A DNA stretch of 64,000 nt from Urophycis tenuis (GCA_036785325.1 JAXIVH010000007.1:10799219-10863218); one strand, 5' to 3'; positions 1 to 11,698 are shown, numbered from the stretch's first letter. Made by a program: numbers and translations. The notes: a model not told the origin generated them from the sequence alone.

Positions 1-80
1 TTGTTGTTATTATTATCATTCTGTTGAGTTCTTTATGGTCCATGTCAATCTAACACCTCCATTATGTGGACTTTTTCCAG

Positions 81-383
81 GGCTGATAGCTGGGGACTCC
101 ATCTCTCCTGATGAACAGCAAGTCAGTGGAAAAGAGGGACAATCTGTCAAGCTCAGATGCTCCTACGATACAAGTTATCAAGGGCTTCGTCTTTACTGGT
201 ACAGACATCATTCTTACCAGGCTCCTCAGTTTATACTCTGGAAAGGAGCAAAATCATATAGTGGTGAAGACAATATTCCTGACAATCGTTTTCAGTCCAG
301 CACATCCGAAACATCAAGTGAACTCACCATAACACAGCTAACCCTGGCAGACTCAGCTCTCTACTACTGTGCTCTTTGGAGAG
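81..383 (+). CDS. TCR alpha/delta V exon, family A (A1), intact; leader lies upstream of the window
   Basis: This is the V exon of a T-cell receptor variable segment, the antigen-binding Ig-V domain of an alpha or delta chain. The acceptor tttttccag ends at 80. The reading starts GLIAGDSISPDE, with the FR1 cysteine in KLRCSYD, the FR2 tryptophan in LYWYRHH, and DSALYYCAL at the end. There is no stop before the heptamer. Bases 1-80 match the leader intron of the other A copies, so the leader exon should lie just outside the window. The 23-type RSS and CAL ending fit fish TRAV/TRDV; assignment to alpha rather than delta cannot be made from one segment. Closest copies here are at 22449 and 35805. 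Confidence 0.9.
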
Positions 384-422
384 CACAGTGATAGAAAGTG
401 TAGAGGAGCCTTTACATAAACC
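384..422 (+). promoter_or_regulatory. 23-RSS of V-A1
   Basis: Heptamer CACAGTG at 384-390, spacer of 23 bp, nonamer ACATAAACC at 414-422 (one change from ACAAAAACC). It directs RAG joining to a 12-RSS segment. Confidence 0.9.
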
Positions 423-623
423 TGAAGACAATGATCTCCCTATTCTACAAAGAGGAGGGAAGTGGTAATCACACCACAACTGTCTATCAGATGGATTGTG
501 GCTCTTCATGGTTTGTCAGAGACACTGTGGTTACACCTGCTACTGATCCACTGTAGCAGGACCCCCATGAGAAGGGAATCTAAATGAATGATCCCTCAGC
601 TGTACCACTGAACACAAGAGTCA

Positions 624-682
624 AACACAAATAGGTGCCCAAACCCAAAACACATCAGTTCCTCTTAGGATCCAGATCCTGG
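624..682 (+). pseudogene. Relic of V family D, FR3 part
   Basis: The stretch around ATCAGTTCCTCTTAGGATCC aligns by eye with the FR3 region of the family D relic at 16440-16500. It has stops and no RSS. The same relic follows the A segments at about 11101, 36358 and 50916. The 410-620 stretch between it and V-A1 holds no gene I can see. Confidence 0.5.
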
Positions 683-929
683 TGGATATATTATCACAGA
701 TATATTAATAATATACATTGTTAGCCTATTGTGCTGAATGCACCGTTGTTGTCTGTTGGTGTGGTATGAATAAAGTTTGAAAAGGGTGCTGTTTAAATAG
801 TTGTTATCTCTGGTTTGGGTTTTGAGAGCCTCAGCTTGTGTCTCGGGGGTCTTCAAACCCACTGGAGGAACGCTTCACACTTCAGGCTTGCGCTCTGTCT
901 GATTGGGATGTGTTTGTGGCGGACGCCAG

Positions 930-1524
930 TATCCGCAGATGTACAGTGACGACCCGGAACACGGCAAGGTCTTCAACTGCATCAAGCGGGCGCACCAGAA
1001 CACGTAAGAACACGCAGGAACACGCCCTGTTTCCTGGTGTGTGCTCACCACCCACCATCACGACGCGGCCACGTCCGCCACCATGGCGACAAAAGTGAAC
1101 ATTAGCCTGGCGCCTCCTCATTGTGTGTGTTGCATACCCTCTGCAGCATGGAGATGTACCCCCAATACCTCTTCTGTCTGGCTGTAGGAGGCCTGCATGC
1201 TACTGTAAGCTCCACCCTCTTCACTATTCACTCGTAAAACCTTTGTCTTTTTAATCACAACAACATTAATAATCATGATTACTATTATATTGCTGCTACT
1301 TAAGCAAGATGAAGGGACGTGTTGTGTGCGTACATTTATGACGTCTGTCATTGTTGACCGTCAGCGATCGCTGTGTCTCTTCCCCACAAGATCCCAAGAA
1401 AACGATGTGGGGAATCTTCGGGAACCTGGCCCTGCCGGGCATGTTGCTGACCTCCCTGTGCTTTGGCTGCCACCTGCTGAACTGGAGTGGACCTCGCTGC
1501 TTCCGCTCCAGGAGCTGCTGCTGA
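930..1524 (+). pseudogene. mgst3: Microsomal glutathione S-transferase 3-like gene fragment, copy 1 (one internal exon missing)
   Basis: Three exons of an MGST3-type membrane enzyme (MAPEG family, glutathione transferase/peroxidase) can be read. Exon 930-1003 encodes YPQMYSDDPEHGKVFNC followed by IKRAHQN. Exon 1147-1204 encodes MEMYPQYLFCLAVGG and then LHAT. Exon 1391-1524 encodes the C-terminus, starting DPKKTMWG and ending RSCC plus TGA. Splice sites are canonical (donors gtaag, acceptor ctgcag) and exon limits match those of vertebrate MGST3 as I know it. The N-terminal exon is absent upstream. The exon for SGLRMVWIIGREVYAYGYG, present in copy 2, is deleted here between about 1255 and 1262. 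The copy therefore cannot encode a whole protein. It was duplicated along with the V segment. Confidence 0.8.
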
Positions 1525-1879
1525 GCACGTAGTGGCAACAGGTGTGCCGACCAACATGTCTGCTCTACCTACTCTGTTGGAGACGGACTCACATTCTACA
1601 GTAAACAAAAACAAAAACCTAAAAAGTATATATATATATATACTCTATATATACTTTTGAATGTAATCTTTTGAAGCTATAATTGCACTTTTTCCAAGGT
1701 AGAATGCAGCTTTGAGTCTGGGCTTGATGAGTGCATGTGTATAATCTGACTGTATATCTGACAGGCAGCCACTGTCTGTAACACCTTGAAATAGGAGTGG
1801 AGTATAATCAGTCATAATAACAAAAACAAACCACAGAGAAACTCGTCCTTCCTTCAGTTATCCATCGCCTTAACTAATC

Positions 1880-1922
<43 letters not shown>

Positions 1923-2750
1923 CGTTTACCTAATGATCTTTATTCATCATTGGGACTAACCTCAAAGCCCTACAGACCAAAAAGGCAAAATGAGTCTGCT
2001 GGGTTTAGCCGTTCTGAAAGAGGAAGGCCCCTTTAAGTGTGATTATTTGTGAGGGCTAGTCAAATGCAGAGCAGTGGTATGCTGTCACCTGTGCTGACTG
2101 CAGTGAGACCGGCAGCGTCAGCCCACCATTGTTCTCAGGCTGGTGAGGGAGTGGTTCCCTGGGTGGTTGAGTTTTTCGATTTGTCTTGTTTAAACAAGTC
2201 AATTTGTTGTTGGGCGTTTTGATGAAAGAAAACACCTATGCCAAAGGGTGTTTGTAATACAGGTTTCAGAACCAGATTTAGGTTAACATAAACATGACCT
2301 CAGTAAGGAGTTAATAATTTACGATCAAACTTCTGCTGACATTACAATTTCCGAATTGTTGGCACTTGGCAACAGATAAAAGCTGAATTGCTACATAAAA
2401 CAAAACTGTCTTAATAGTTGGTTATTATAGGCTGGCAATCTTTGGATTTTAAATATTACTTGCACTTGATCCATAGATCCACACATCCATGATGCTTCCC
2501 ATTATTTAAATGTAGGCGGTGGTTGAACAGCAAATGGTACATTTTTATAGTACAAATAAAAACTAACCATAACCAAAAACTGCCATTTTGTGTTTGTATT
2601 TCAAGCCTATTTTTTTATTTATTTAAAAGCTCCAGTCATTGTAACTTATCACTGCAAGACTGCATCAACTTGCAAACCTATGATTTATATCAGCTAGACA
2701 ACATCTACCCACAGTTTACTTGTCATGAACCATAAGGCATCAATAACATA
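1525..2750. other. mgst3 3' flank, no gene seen
   Basis: AT-rich noncoding sequence with an (AT)n stretch at about 1626-1660 and an (AAT)n run at about 1880-1921. The same sequence recurs at 23836-25070 with different repeat lengths. No coding region is supported. Confidence 0.6.
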
Positions 2751-2929
2751 CAGGATACATGAGTCCAACAAACCGGGTACCTCCCACTTTTTTGACACAT
2801 TCGGGCATTTTTAGGTGAAACTACCCGGAAATATTTGAATGGGGGTCTATGAGACATTACATTACATTTCTGAACTTTACCCAAGTATTATATATAGCCA
2901 TTTATACCGATCTAATGCTATGGCCAGCC

Positions 2930-3105
2930 AGCAGACCAGTTATACCAACTCTCTTCCAAGTCCTGACCGGTGTTGCTCTTTAGAAAAACTTAAATTAATC
3001 GGCAATGTCAGATGTCCCTTCACGCTGGAATCTGGTCTCGGGGCGAACGAGACGAGTGGCCAGAGGTGGACTACGGGGACATATGGAACTACCTAAGCAA
3101 TGAAT
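2930..3105 (+). pseudogene. Fragment resembling the N-terminal region of an ISL2EU-type transposon protein
   Basis: A short coding-like piece begins with TSYTNSLPS and LEKLKLIGNV. After one frame change it reads DEWPEVDYGDIWNYL. This order resembles the start of fish ISL2EU-type proteins (YqaJ-like nuclease family) as I remember them. The frame break, the stops and the lack of any downstream domain show a relic. An identical copy lies at 25251-25426. The family assignment is from memory and not firm. Confidence 0.35.
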
Positions 3106-3155
3106 GTATGAATCATGAATGAAGATGAGGGCACCAAAACAATCTATTTTCATTC

Positions 3156-3200
3156 AAGTCAAGTCACTTTTATTTTTATAGCGCATTTAACATGCAGAGT
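3156..3200 (-). mobile_element. 3' end remnant of an L2-type LINE
   Basis: The stretch cacttttatttttatagcgc is the reverse complement of the LINE tail at 31970-32005 (gcgctttataaataaaactg) with minor changes. It marks a short, 5'-truncated minus-strand insertion. A copy lies at about 25477-25520. Confidence 0.5.
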
Positions 3201-3989
3201 ACAACCATGATAGCACTAGTGCTAGGTGGTGCAGGCTAACTCGGAGCTGAACTATGACATGTAATCACAGCAGAGGTGGGACCAAGTCACTGTTTGGCAA
3301 GTCCCAAGTAAGTCCCAAGTCTTAGCAGTCAAGTCCAAGTCAAGTCCCAAGTAAAGACAGAGAAGGGCAAGTCGAGTCCAATTCCAAGTAACACCAAAGC
3401 CAAGTCGAGTCCAAGTCCAAGTCCCAAGCTTCTTCGAGTCCTGTACAAGTCATCATGTACTCTTCACTTAATAATGCCATTATCAGACTAATAATCACAA
3501 TTTCAACATATCAACCTAATCTTCAGTATTTTTTTATACATACAGATTATGCATAATTTATATATCTGTATATACGCATGCGCCCAAAGACCTTCAAAGT
3601 ATTGTGTGTGAATGGTGGGTTAGAAATGTATGAGCACGGAAGGCACCACTGTCATCCTAAAGTTGGTAAAGTGCCTTGACTAGTGAGGCATGAACTGTGT
3701 GGATGCATGTAACTGGCATTGATGCTTCAGTGGTATGGACGCCATCTCCTCTGCGTGCCGACTAACGTTGTTCTTCGTTGAGTCATGTATTCATTTGAAA
3801 TAGGAAACGCTCGAGTGACATCTAGTGGCCAAATGTTGGTATCCTGCACTAACATTACTCTAATCTCTAATACTGTATTGGAAACTAATGGATAGCTACA
3901 AGTTACTCAGCACAGCTGCAAATATATAGTGTTTTCCAAATTGCGGCGTCCACTGTAAGGATGAGTAATTTGGCTGATGGCATTTACTA

Positions 3990-5976
3990 CTCTCACCACC
4001 TCTATTCACTACCGGACACTTCACACCTACACCCTGCCCCACCCCTCCCCCCTCCTCTGCATACTGTCCTCCACTTCCTGAGGACCCTATCCCTCCCCCC
4101 ACTGAGACCTCTACAGTGTCCTTCACGCCTGAACTGGTGAGAAGACAACTGATTAGACTCCACTCCAACAAAGCGGCGGGCCCTGATGGTGTGTTCCCCA
4201 GGGTACTTAAAGCCTGTGCCCCCCAGCCGTGTGGAGTTCTTAATCATGTCTTCAACCTGAGCCTGCACCTCCAGAAGGTCCCTCTGATGTGGAAGACGTC
4301 CTGCCTCGTTCCTGTCCCAAAGACGCTGCGCCCCAGCAGCCCTAAGGACTATAGACTGGTGGCTCTGACGTCACATATCATGAAGACCATGGAGAGGCTT
4401 GTCTTGGAGCAGATCAGGCCTATGGTCAGACCCTTCTCGGACCAGCTGCAGTTCGCCTACCAGCCCCGCCTGCATCATCTACCTGCTGAACAAAGCCTAC
4501 TCGCATCTGGACAAGCCGGCGAGCACTGTGAGAGTCATGTTCTTTGACTTCTCCAGTGCTTTCAACACCTTACGGCCTGGTCTCCTAGGTGAGAAGATGG
4601 CGGCGATGCAGGTTGATGCTCCCTTGGTGTCCTGGATTGTTGACTACCTGATGGGCAGACCACAGTTTGTACGCCTACAGAACTGTGTATCTGACAGGGT
4701 GGTTAGCAACACCGGGGCCCCTCAGGGGACGGTCCTTTCTCCCTTCCTCTTCACCCTCTACACCTCAGACTTCAGCTATTGCACTGAGTCTTGCCACCTT
4801 CAGAAGTTTTCTGATGACTCTGCAGTAGTTGGCTGTATTGAGGGGGGTGATGAGGGTGAGTATAGGACTGTTGTGGGCAACTTTGTCTCTTGGTGTGAGC
4901 TGAACCATCTACAGCTCAATGCTACCAAGACAAAGGAGCTCATTGTTGACATAAGGAGGGTCAAAACACCGGTGGGCCCTGTGTTCATCCAGGGGGTTCC
5001 TGTCGACATTGTTGAGGAGTACAAGTACCTGGGGGTGTACTTCAACAACAAGTTGGACTGGACCAGGAACACAGAGGCTATCTATAAGAAGGGCCAAAGC
5101 CGACTATTTTTTCTTAGGAGGCTAAGGTCCTTCAACATCTGTAGGACAATGCTGAGGATGTTCTACGAGTCTGTGGTTGCCAGTGCGATCTTCTTCGCTG
5201 TCACATGCTGGGGCAGTGGGATGAGGGTCGCGGACACCAATAGACTCAATAGACTCATCAAGAGGGCTGGTGATGTTGTGGGTGAGGAATTGGACACTCT
5301 GACTACCGTGGCAGATAGGAGGATGCTGTCCAGGCTACGGACTAACATGGACAATGCCTCTCACCCTCTCTTTTCCACCCTAGCTCAGCGGAGGAGTACC
5401 TTCAGCAGAAGACTCCTCTCACCTAGATGCACCACAGAGCGACATCGGAAATCATTCCTGCTTGTGGTCATCAAACTTTACAATTTGTCACTGTCGTCTG
5501 CATAATTGGTCCACACTATATATTATTACATGACTGTCATTTAATTTCACTGTAATATCACTACATAACTGGTCATTTCACTGCATTACTGTGATTTACT
5601 ACACAACTGGTCATCTGGTCATCTCTGCACAACTGGTTTTTACAAAATCCGACATGCTACATCCTAGTGTATGCTATTACCTTGTAGTGTATGCCTGGAT
5701 GTATGTACATTTATGTATGTTATCATTTCTTTATGTACATTTTTATACATTTTATTACATAGGTTACATTATATTTGTACATAGGTTTATACTTTTATTT
5801 TTACATAGGTTTTATATTTTTACATAGGTTTCCTTATATATTTATATTTATATTTTCTAACACTCTACTATACTTAGAGTGTCCTCTTTTTTTCTTTTTT
5901 CTACTGGAGTTTTGTCACGAAGACAATTTCCCTCAGGGATCAATAAAGTACGTCTGTCTGTCTGTCTGTCTGTCTG
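3990..5976 (+). mobile_element. Rex1-like non-LTR retrotransposon, 5'-truncated
   Basis: The insertion is bounded by TACTA direct repeats (3985-3989 and 5977-5981). The paralogous site near 26374 reads straight through without it. The 3' end reads ccctcagggatcaataaagt followed by (TCTG)n, a usual fish LINE tail. The body carries reverse transcriptase only; the endonuclease half is missing, as expected of 5' truncation. Confidence 0.85.
4116..5505 (+). pseudogene. Rex1-like LINE reverse transcriptase, frameshifted
   Basis: Two overlapping frames give one reverse transcriptase. The first (4116-4547) has KAAGPDG and PKDYRLVALTS. The second, from 4399, has FFDFSSAFNTL, then GAPQGTVLSPFLFTLYTSD, the catalytic motif as FSDDS (canonical Y/F-A-D-D), LNHLQLNATKTKE and YKYLGVYFNNKLDWT, and ends in HRKSFLLVVIKLYN. 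The frame change is near 4470. The DNA for FSSAFNT matches the Rex1 diagnostic region I remember (TTCTCCAGTGC...). The protein lacks the N-terminal AP endonuclease. The long second frame suggests a fairly young copy. Confidence 0.8.
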
Positions 5977-6746
5977 TACTAGGCCACAGATTTTCCTGCA
6001 AACAACGTAATCTGTCTGCCAGTGGCGACTCATGAAGGAAGCCAAAGGAATATGATTACAACAAATGGTGACGAGAATAGTTGTAAAGCTACATTGAATT
6101 GTAAATTTAGAATTTAGTAAATGTAAATATTTTACGTGTTTATATAATCTACTATGTTGACTGTGTAGCCTACGTGTATTTTCACCCGTGACTGAAAAAA
6201 AGGGAAAAAATAGCTGGCTCGCACGTAGCCTAAAGCTGACTCTGACGTTCCTGGTCCAGATTTACCACGGGGAAAATAGTTGACTTCAGGCCTACGAACA
6301 TTATCAGACCAGGATATAGGCTAGTACACTTGGCAAAATAGGACCATCGTGGCTGTGAAAAGTGTGTGATTTAGGCTATTTTGTTTCTCATGCAGACCGC
6401 ACGCTCGACATCTGTAACATGTCTCTACAGGTATCGGCCAGCAGAATCTGCCCGCCCGTCCCGCTTTTTTAGTTTGTTTCTTTGTTTTTCTCGCGGAAGT
6501 GAATGAGTCTCTGGGGTGTCTTGGTCCACGATCAGGAAATTTATTTTTTGACTGGAGACATGTCAAGTCATTACAAGTCAAAGAGGCAAAGTCCGATTCA
6601 AGTCTCAAGTGAATAGTATTCAAGTCCAAGTCGAGTCGCAAGTTATGGCTAATTTTATCAAGTCGAGTCTGAAGTCATTAAACTAATGACTCGAGTCTGA
6701 CTCGAGTCCAAGTCATGTGACTCGAGTCCACATGTCTGAATCACAG

Positions 6747-8565
6747 CTCCTAGTAGTTCGCAAAGTTTCATTCATTCCTTCATTATTTTAGATTAGACAT
6801 CTTTAACATCGAACATCAACTGATTTTAGCTAGCATGACTGACTGACTTTAGCTACTAATCTGTAACGAAGTGTTTGCCGCAGACGTAAACAAATGTAGA
6901 CGCCGGGTCCCACAGCCTCCCATCGGGATTCTCTCTTCCGATTGCCTGGAGCCACAAACCCCTTCTTTTCCCTTCCCTTTCTTTTTGTGGCAACATACTA
7001 AATCGCAAATCCTCATTTTTTGTTGTTAGCATTGTGAAATACAACACAGCAGCTTTTAGGGATGGTGCCTGCTCATGGAAATAGCCTACTGTTCTATCAA
7101 CAGTAATAGCAGAGTGCCTACTTCCTTCACCTAAAAGAGGGCGTGGACGTTCTGGGACTCATTAGCATATCGCTGGTGACGAGACGCTGGACTCATCTAT
7201 GCATGGATTATTGGAATATAATACAAATTAATGATGGGGCCCATCATGTTTTCATGAATTTTCAACCATAATTAATAAGAGTCCCTGATAATATTGACAG
7301 ACCAAATCACTAAACACAAATAATGATCTATCACAACATGAATTGAGACTTGGCTCCTGGATGCCAGACAATGCCATTACTTTGGAAGCACCTCACACAA
7401 CACTGGCCAGTACAGGCCACCGTAGCTTCTCCTGCGTCGCAATGTTTTACTCGAACCACACACCTGCCCCGAAGCAAGGGATAATAGAGGCAGCAGGTGC
7501 GAAAAGGTCATCTGCGATTTCATGCGGAAGGTAGAAGGTAGGTGTTACAACACAGAGCTATTCTAACATATGTAAGAACAACAAAGAAATAGTCCATTCT
7601 GACTGTGCCATGCAAAGCGAGGTCTTCGGTTCCTTGTTTACATTGCAGGTTGTTGTTGATTCGTCACAACGTGGTTGTCAAATACGTTGACGCGACACCG
7701 CTTACGATTTAACGTACGCGTTACCAGTGGTACATAGATAGTTACAATGTTTATTGCAAATTACTGGTGCAACCAAAATGATTAAACTGCTAGTTTGAAT
7801 GTAACTAGTGGATATTGAAGACTGAGAAAGGACTTTGCGCACAGACTTACAAATTACAAACAAACTATGACTATGACTGGGCGTTTTGTTCGACAGAGCA
7901 GTAAACTTTGGTCAGCTCGGGGGTAAAATGTTAAGACTTTAAATGGCAGCCTTTGAATATTTCCTGAACATTAATTCATTTATGTTCCGTTTTTGGTACT
8001 CAATCTTATAGTCTTCATCACCTGTATATTACATCTAGCTGACTACTAAATGCAGTAGAAATGTAAAGGAATGCTGTAACACTGCATGGACACCAGAGAA
8101 GCGGAAAGGTTGGTACGGTCAACCAAGCTACATTTTCAAAGTTTCAATCTCCATCTGAGTTGCCATGACACCGTAACCACCGCTGGACGTTCCTACGCAC
8201 CCCGAGGCTCTGAAGACTTCTCAGAATGGCATGTCTGAGTCACACTGGTGGACCTCTGGGAGACCAGCCTGCCGTCGGAGGTGGAGAAGGGGCACCGCGG
8301 AGGTGATGGCTGGGGTCCCGACGCAAAACGGACAGCAGGGAGTCCAGGGGGGAGCTGAGCCTGAGATCCTGGAGGGCTACAAGTGGAGGTGGAGGATGAG
8401 AAGAAATGACCTGTGTTTTTTCGAATGGCGGGTCATGACTTAAGAAGGTCGCAGCAGATCTAGGAACTGATTGAACTGTTGAACATTTTCATGATCTAGA
8501 TCAGACTCAAACTGGATTGCAGCAGCTGAGCCGGAATATTAGAATATTCTTAAAGTGATAAACAT
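6747..8565. other. Block downstream of the hAT element, no gene seen
   Basis: Noncoding sequence repeated nearly unchanged at 27122-28930. Short open frames at 6856-7047 (minus), 7343-7534 and 8231-8443 show no recognisable motif. The last is open in copy 1 and disrupted in copy 2, so it is unlikely to be coding. Confidence 0.5.
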
Positions 8566-8625
8566 CTTGAAGTGATTCTGAAGGAGAGATCTTAATTGAC
8601 CACTAGAGGTCAGTAAAACCTGTTG
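8566..8625 (+). promoter_or_regulatory. Stray copy of a V-A promoter-proximal sequence
   Basis: aagtgattctgaaggagag followed by ccactagaggtcagta matches the stretch found about 150 bp before the V-A leaders (for example 10211-10260 and 35430-35480). No leader exon follows, so it is an orphan relic. A copy lies at 28931-28990. Confidence 0.5.
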
Positions 8626-8937
8626 ATTGCTCATATTGAGTAAGTTTGTAACAGACCAATGTAGTGCCCCCAGCCTATATATGTGGTATTGTTAGTGAGG
8701 CCCTGAGTTCTTACTCTCCAAGATGAATTTAATAAACTCATTGTGAATTATACTTTGAATATTATAACTGTAGTTACTGCAAGTAAACCTCTTGGAACAG
8801 TGTTGTTTATCCTCAACCTAGACTAAATTAACTGCAATAACCCTCGTACTACACAGTAATGCATTAAAACATGAATCTCCACACTGAACACATGACCCTT
8901 GGTGCGGTCACAACAGGGGTGCAGACGTGATTACGAC

Positions 8938-9055
8938 AGATTTAACAGAAACGCTATGTTATCACAGTCGGGGACTCTGACTCAACATAGCGAATAATGT
9001 GCGATGTTGAGTCGGGGTTCCCGACCGTGACTGTTGAGTCGGAGTCGTTAAATCT
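8938..9055. repeat. Imperfect palindrome (foldback), copy 1
   Basis: AGATTTAAC at 8938-8946 pairs with GTTAAATCT at 9047-9055. Inside, GACTCAACAT (8979-8988) pairs with ATGTTGAGTC (9004-9013). This looks like a small MITE-type hairpin. Copy 2 is at 29311-29428. Confidence 0.6.
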
Positions 9056-9224
9056 GGTGTTTTTTGTAGGCTATTACATTATTGCTTTTTGTAGAAATAT
9101 AAACACGTGTAAGCCATACATTATTTGGAAACATTGAGATCTAGTAAATCAGTATAACATAGACATCTGTGGACAGCTGCTATAAGTGGCAGCCTCAGCC
9201 ATTTGTAGCCATTTGGGGCCATTT

Positions 9225-9464
9225 GGTGGTCACGGCCCCACAGGAGTCAGGCCTGTGGTGGTCATGGCCCCACGGGAGTCAGGTCTGTGGTGGTCATGGC
9301 CCCACTGGAGTCAGGCCTGTGGTGGTCATGGCCCCACAGGAGTCAGGCCTGTGGTGGTCACGGCCCCACAGGAGTCAGGCCTGTGGTGGTCATGGCCCCG
9401 CAGGAGTCAGGCCTGTGGTGGTCACGGCCCCACAGGAGTCAGGCCTGTGGTGGTCATGGCCCCG
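9225..9464. repeat. 32-bp minisatellite, array 1 (about 7.5 units)
   Basis: Head-to-tail units of 32 bp contain GGTGGTCATGGCCCC and CAGGAGTCAGGCCTGT, with few differences. Because 32 is not a multiple of 3 and the unit has no stop on the + strand, all three frames stay open and give spurious WWSWPHRSQACGG-like proteins. Confidence 0.95.
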
Positions 9465-9708
9465 AGGAGCCGTGGTGGGCGTCCCGCATTTTCATTTCTG
9501 AAAGCTGGCAACCCTAATAAGGAGCTAGAAGGAAAGAAGATGACACACACACACTGCTGCAATTGAATTCTACTAGTACTGACTTAACATTACGTTAAGC
9601 TAAGTTAATGTTACATCAACACAAGATAGCTCTCTTCCTACACTTTAACATTATGTGTTTACAAATTTGAACGTGAAATAATACATCCTGAAGACGGAGA
9701 GGAGAAAA

Positions 9709-10164
9709 TAAAACTTACGAGTGTCTCCTGCTTCTTCTTTTCCAACTACTCTTCTTGTGGTCGCAGCTTGATGATGTATTTGACACTCCGCTACGCTACG
9801 CCGCCTTAGTTCCCGATGCCGTTCAGTATGACACCTTTTTTACTGATGACGTTCAGTCTGACATTTTTTTTTCCCTGATGCCGTTCAGTGTGATTATTTT
9901 TTCCCTGATGCCGTTCATTGTGACAACTTTTATCCCGATACCGTTCAGTGTGACCACTTTTATCCTGATACCGTTCAGTGTGACATTTTTTTTCGGAGGC
10001 CGTTCATCGCGAGAAGTTTTTTTATAAGGCCTTTTAGTCCGATGATTTTTTTATGAGGCTGCTTGGTGCGAGTGTGCCAGAGGTTTTCCTGAGACCTGCT
10101 ACCTTTTCATCTGAGGTTTGACGCTGAAACCTAATCCTGAGAATGTCCTAAAATGTACACCGTA
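9709..10164. mobile_element. Right end of the long-TIR element (copy without a left end)
   Basis: This matches the right TIR of the element at 16719-18821. It holds roughly 30-bp units with GCCGTTCAGTGTGAC and ends CCTAAAATGTACACCGTA, followed by CTCTAG. The left half is missing: the minisatellite joins it directly to the mgst3 block. Confidence 0.75.
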
Positions 10165-10323
10165 CTCTAGCCATATTATCATGAATTTGTTTTTTCAACT
10201 GTACCTCTTAGAGTGATTCTGAAGGTGAGATCCCCTATTCACCACTAGAGGTCAGTATTATCAAGTAGGTGTTGAACTATTTCATCAACATGTCTGGTCT
10301 TTGTGTCTTTAACAGCTGGTACC

Positions 10324-10383
10324 ATGAAGAGAATAAGCCTCATACTTGAGCTGAACACCAGATGGTTTCTCCTGTTACTGTGA
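10324..10383 (+). other. Upstream ORF in the V-A 5' leader region
   Basis: A 19-codon frame starts MKRISLILELN and ends LLLL at a TGA 13 bases before the V leader ATG. It is kept in all five A promoters: 10324, 18949, 22188, 32163 and 35544. An acceptor-like tttaacag lies just upstream. Translation is not shown. Confidence 0.4.
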
Positions 10384-10396
10384 ACCTGCTGTTGAG

Positions 10397-10875
10397 ATGG
10401 AAACCTGGCCGTGGTTTATTACTGCTGCTCTTCTGTCTGGTGAGATGAACAACTCATGCTTCACACTACATAAAGGACTGAATTACCAAACATGTTATTA
10501 ATATTGGTTGTTGTTATTATTATTCTGTTGGGTTCTTTATGGTCCATGTCAATATAACACCTCCATTATGTTGACTTTTTCCAGGGCTGATAGCTGGGGA
10601 CTCCATCAGTCCTGATGAACAGGAAGTCAGTGGAACAGAGGGACAATCTGTGAAGCTCAGATGCTCCTATGATACAAGTGATGAAGTTGTTTACCTTCAC
10701 TGGTACAGACATCGTCCTAACCAGGCTCCTCAGTTTATACTCTGGAAAGATCAAGAACTGCTGAACATATCCCTGACACTCGTTTTCAGTCCAACACATC
10801 CAAAACATCAACTGAACTCACCATAACACAGCTAACCCTGGCAGACTCAGCTCTCTTCTACTGTGCTCTGGATAA
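10397..10875 (+). pseudogene. TCR V segment family A (A2), frameshifted
   Basis: The leader exon 10397-10439 reads METWPWFITAALLS and the donor is gtgag. The V exon starts at 10585 after ccag. FR1 (KLRCSYD) and FR2 (LHWYRHRPNQAPQF) are normal. Just after FILWK a short deletion in the CDR2 region shifts the frame, so the A-type FR3 continues only in another frame, ending FYCALD. RSS and splice sites look sound. The copy at 50212 carries the same lesion, so the segment was already dead before it was duplicated. Confidence 0.85.
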
Positions 10876-10914
10876 CACAGTGATAGAAAGTCTAGAGGAC
10901 ACTTTACATAAACC
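10876..10914 (+). promoter_or_regulatory. 23-RSS of V-A2 pseudogene
   Basis: CACAGTG, 23-bp spacer, ACATAAACC at 10906-10914. Confidence 0.85.
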
Positions 10915-11100
10915 TGAAGGCAATGATCTGAGGAGGGAAGTGTTAATCCCACCACAACTGTCTATCTGATGGATTGTGGCTCTTCATGGTTTATCAGAGA
11001 CACTGTGGTTACACCTGCTACTGATCACTGTAGCAGGACCCCCATGAGTAGGGAATCTAAATGAATGATTCCTCAGCTGTACCCCTGAACACAAGAGTCA

Positions 11101-11165
11101 AACACAAATAGGTGCCCAAACTCAAAACACATCAGTTCCTCTGAGGATCCAGAACCTGGTGGTCC
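11101..11165 (+). pseudogene. Relic of V family D, FR3 part
   Basis: ATCAGTTCCTCTGAGGATCC and neighbours match the FR3 end of the family D relics at 16330 and 49450. There is no open frame. Confidence 0.5.
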
Positions 11166-11238
11166 AACATGTGGAAGTATGATGACCACACACGACTGAG
11201 ACAGAGTTACTGAGGATCATCTATGTGTCAGCCTTTTT

Positions 11239-11698
11239 TGTCACAGTGTCAAATAACGCCGTGGGCCCGGTTAGCTGGGCTGGATTCGCACACACAAGAC
11301 TGTTTCCAAAATATAGTTCCTTTATTTTCCAAAGACAACAAACAAGGTTCAAACAGTCATGAAAGTGTCTGTTTGAACCATAATAAGCATTTCATCTGCC
11401 GACATGCCTGACCAACATAAGTCTTCTGTCCCATGCCAAACAAAAGTAACGAAATCAAAAAACCCAAGTGACAGCCAATCTGCCTAATTACCACCCAAAT
11501 TAACCAATTACCAATTATCCAAACATGCAAGACAGAAAATATAAGGCACATGCATAAATAACTAAAATACCAGATAACCAAAACATACACTCCAATATAT
11601 CAATAATATTATCTAGGACATAACAAAGATGTGCCCATTCATACAAACTTCAGGGTTTGGACCAAAATGGCCACCACAACCTTGTTGGGCTACATCAT
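11239..11698 (-). mobile_element. Unclassified repeat, possibly a minus-strand solo LTR
   Basis: The stretch opens TGTCACAGTGTCAAATAACG and carries a reverse AATAAA (tttattttcc). It recurs after the orphan leaders at about 19198 and 32412 and at about 51055. No clear target-site repeat was found, so the LTR reading is tentative. Confidence 0.35.

Larger units (their letters stand above)
3271..6738. mobile_element. Non-autonomous hAT-like element with AAGTCC-rich ends, carrying a Rex1 LINE
   Basis: The element starts CAGAGGTGGGACCAAGTCAC and ends GAGTCCACATGTCTG. It is flanked by the 8-bp direct repeat AATCACAG (3263-3270 and 6739-6746), the target-site size of hAT elements. Both ends are packed with degenerate CAAGTCC/GAGTCC repeats, in opposite orientations. 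No transposase is visible. A later LINE insertion occupies 3990-5976. The second copy at 25592-27113 has the same target repeat and lacks that LINE. Confidence 0.8.

Noticed and set aside
35..391. ATG at 35 as the start of V-A1
   Set aside because: Bases 1-80 are leader intron, shown by the tttttccag acceptor at 80 and by the leader exons found at the same distance upstream in A2-A5.
9225..9464. Possible CRISPR array because of regular 32-bp repeats
   Set aside because: Repeats are contiguous without unique spacers, and the DNA is vertebrate; it is a minisatellite.
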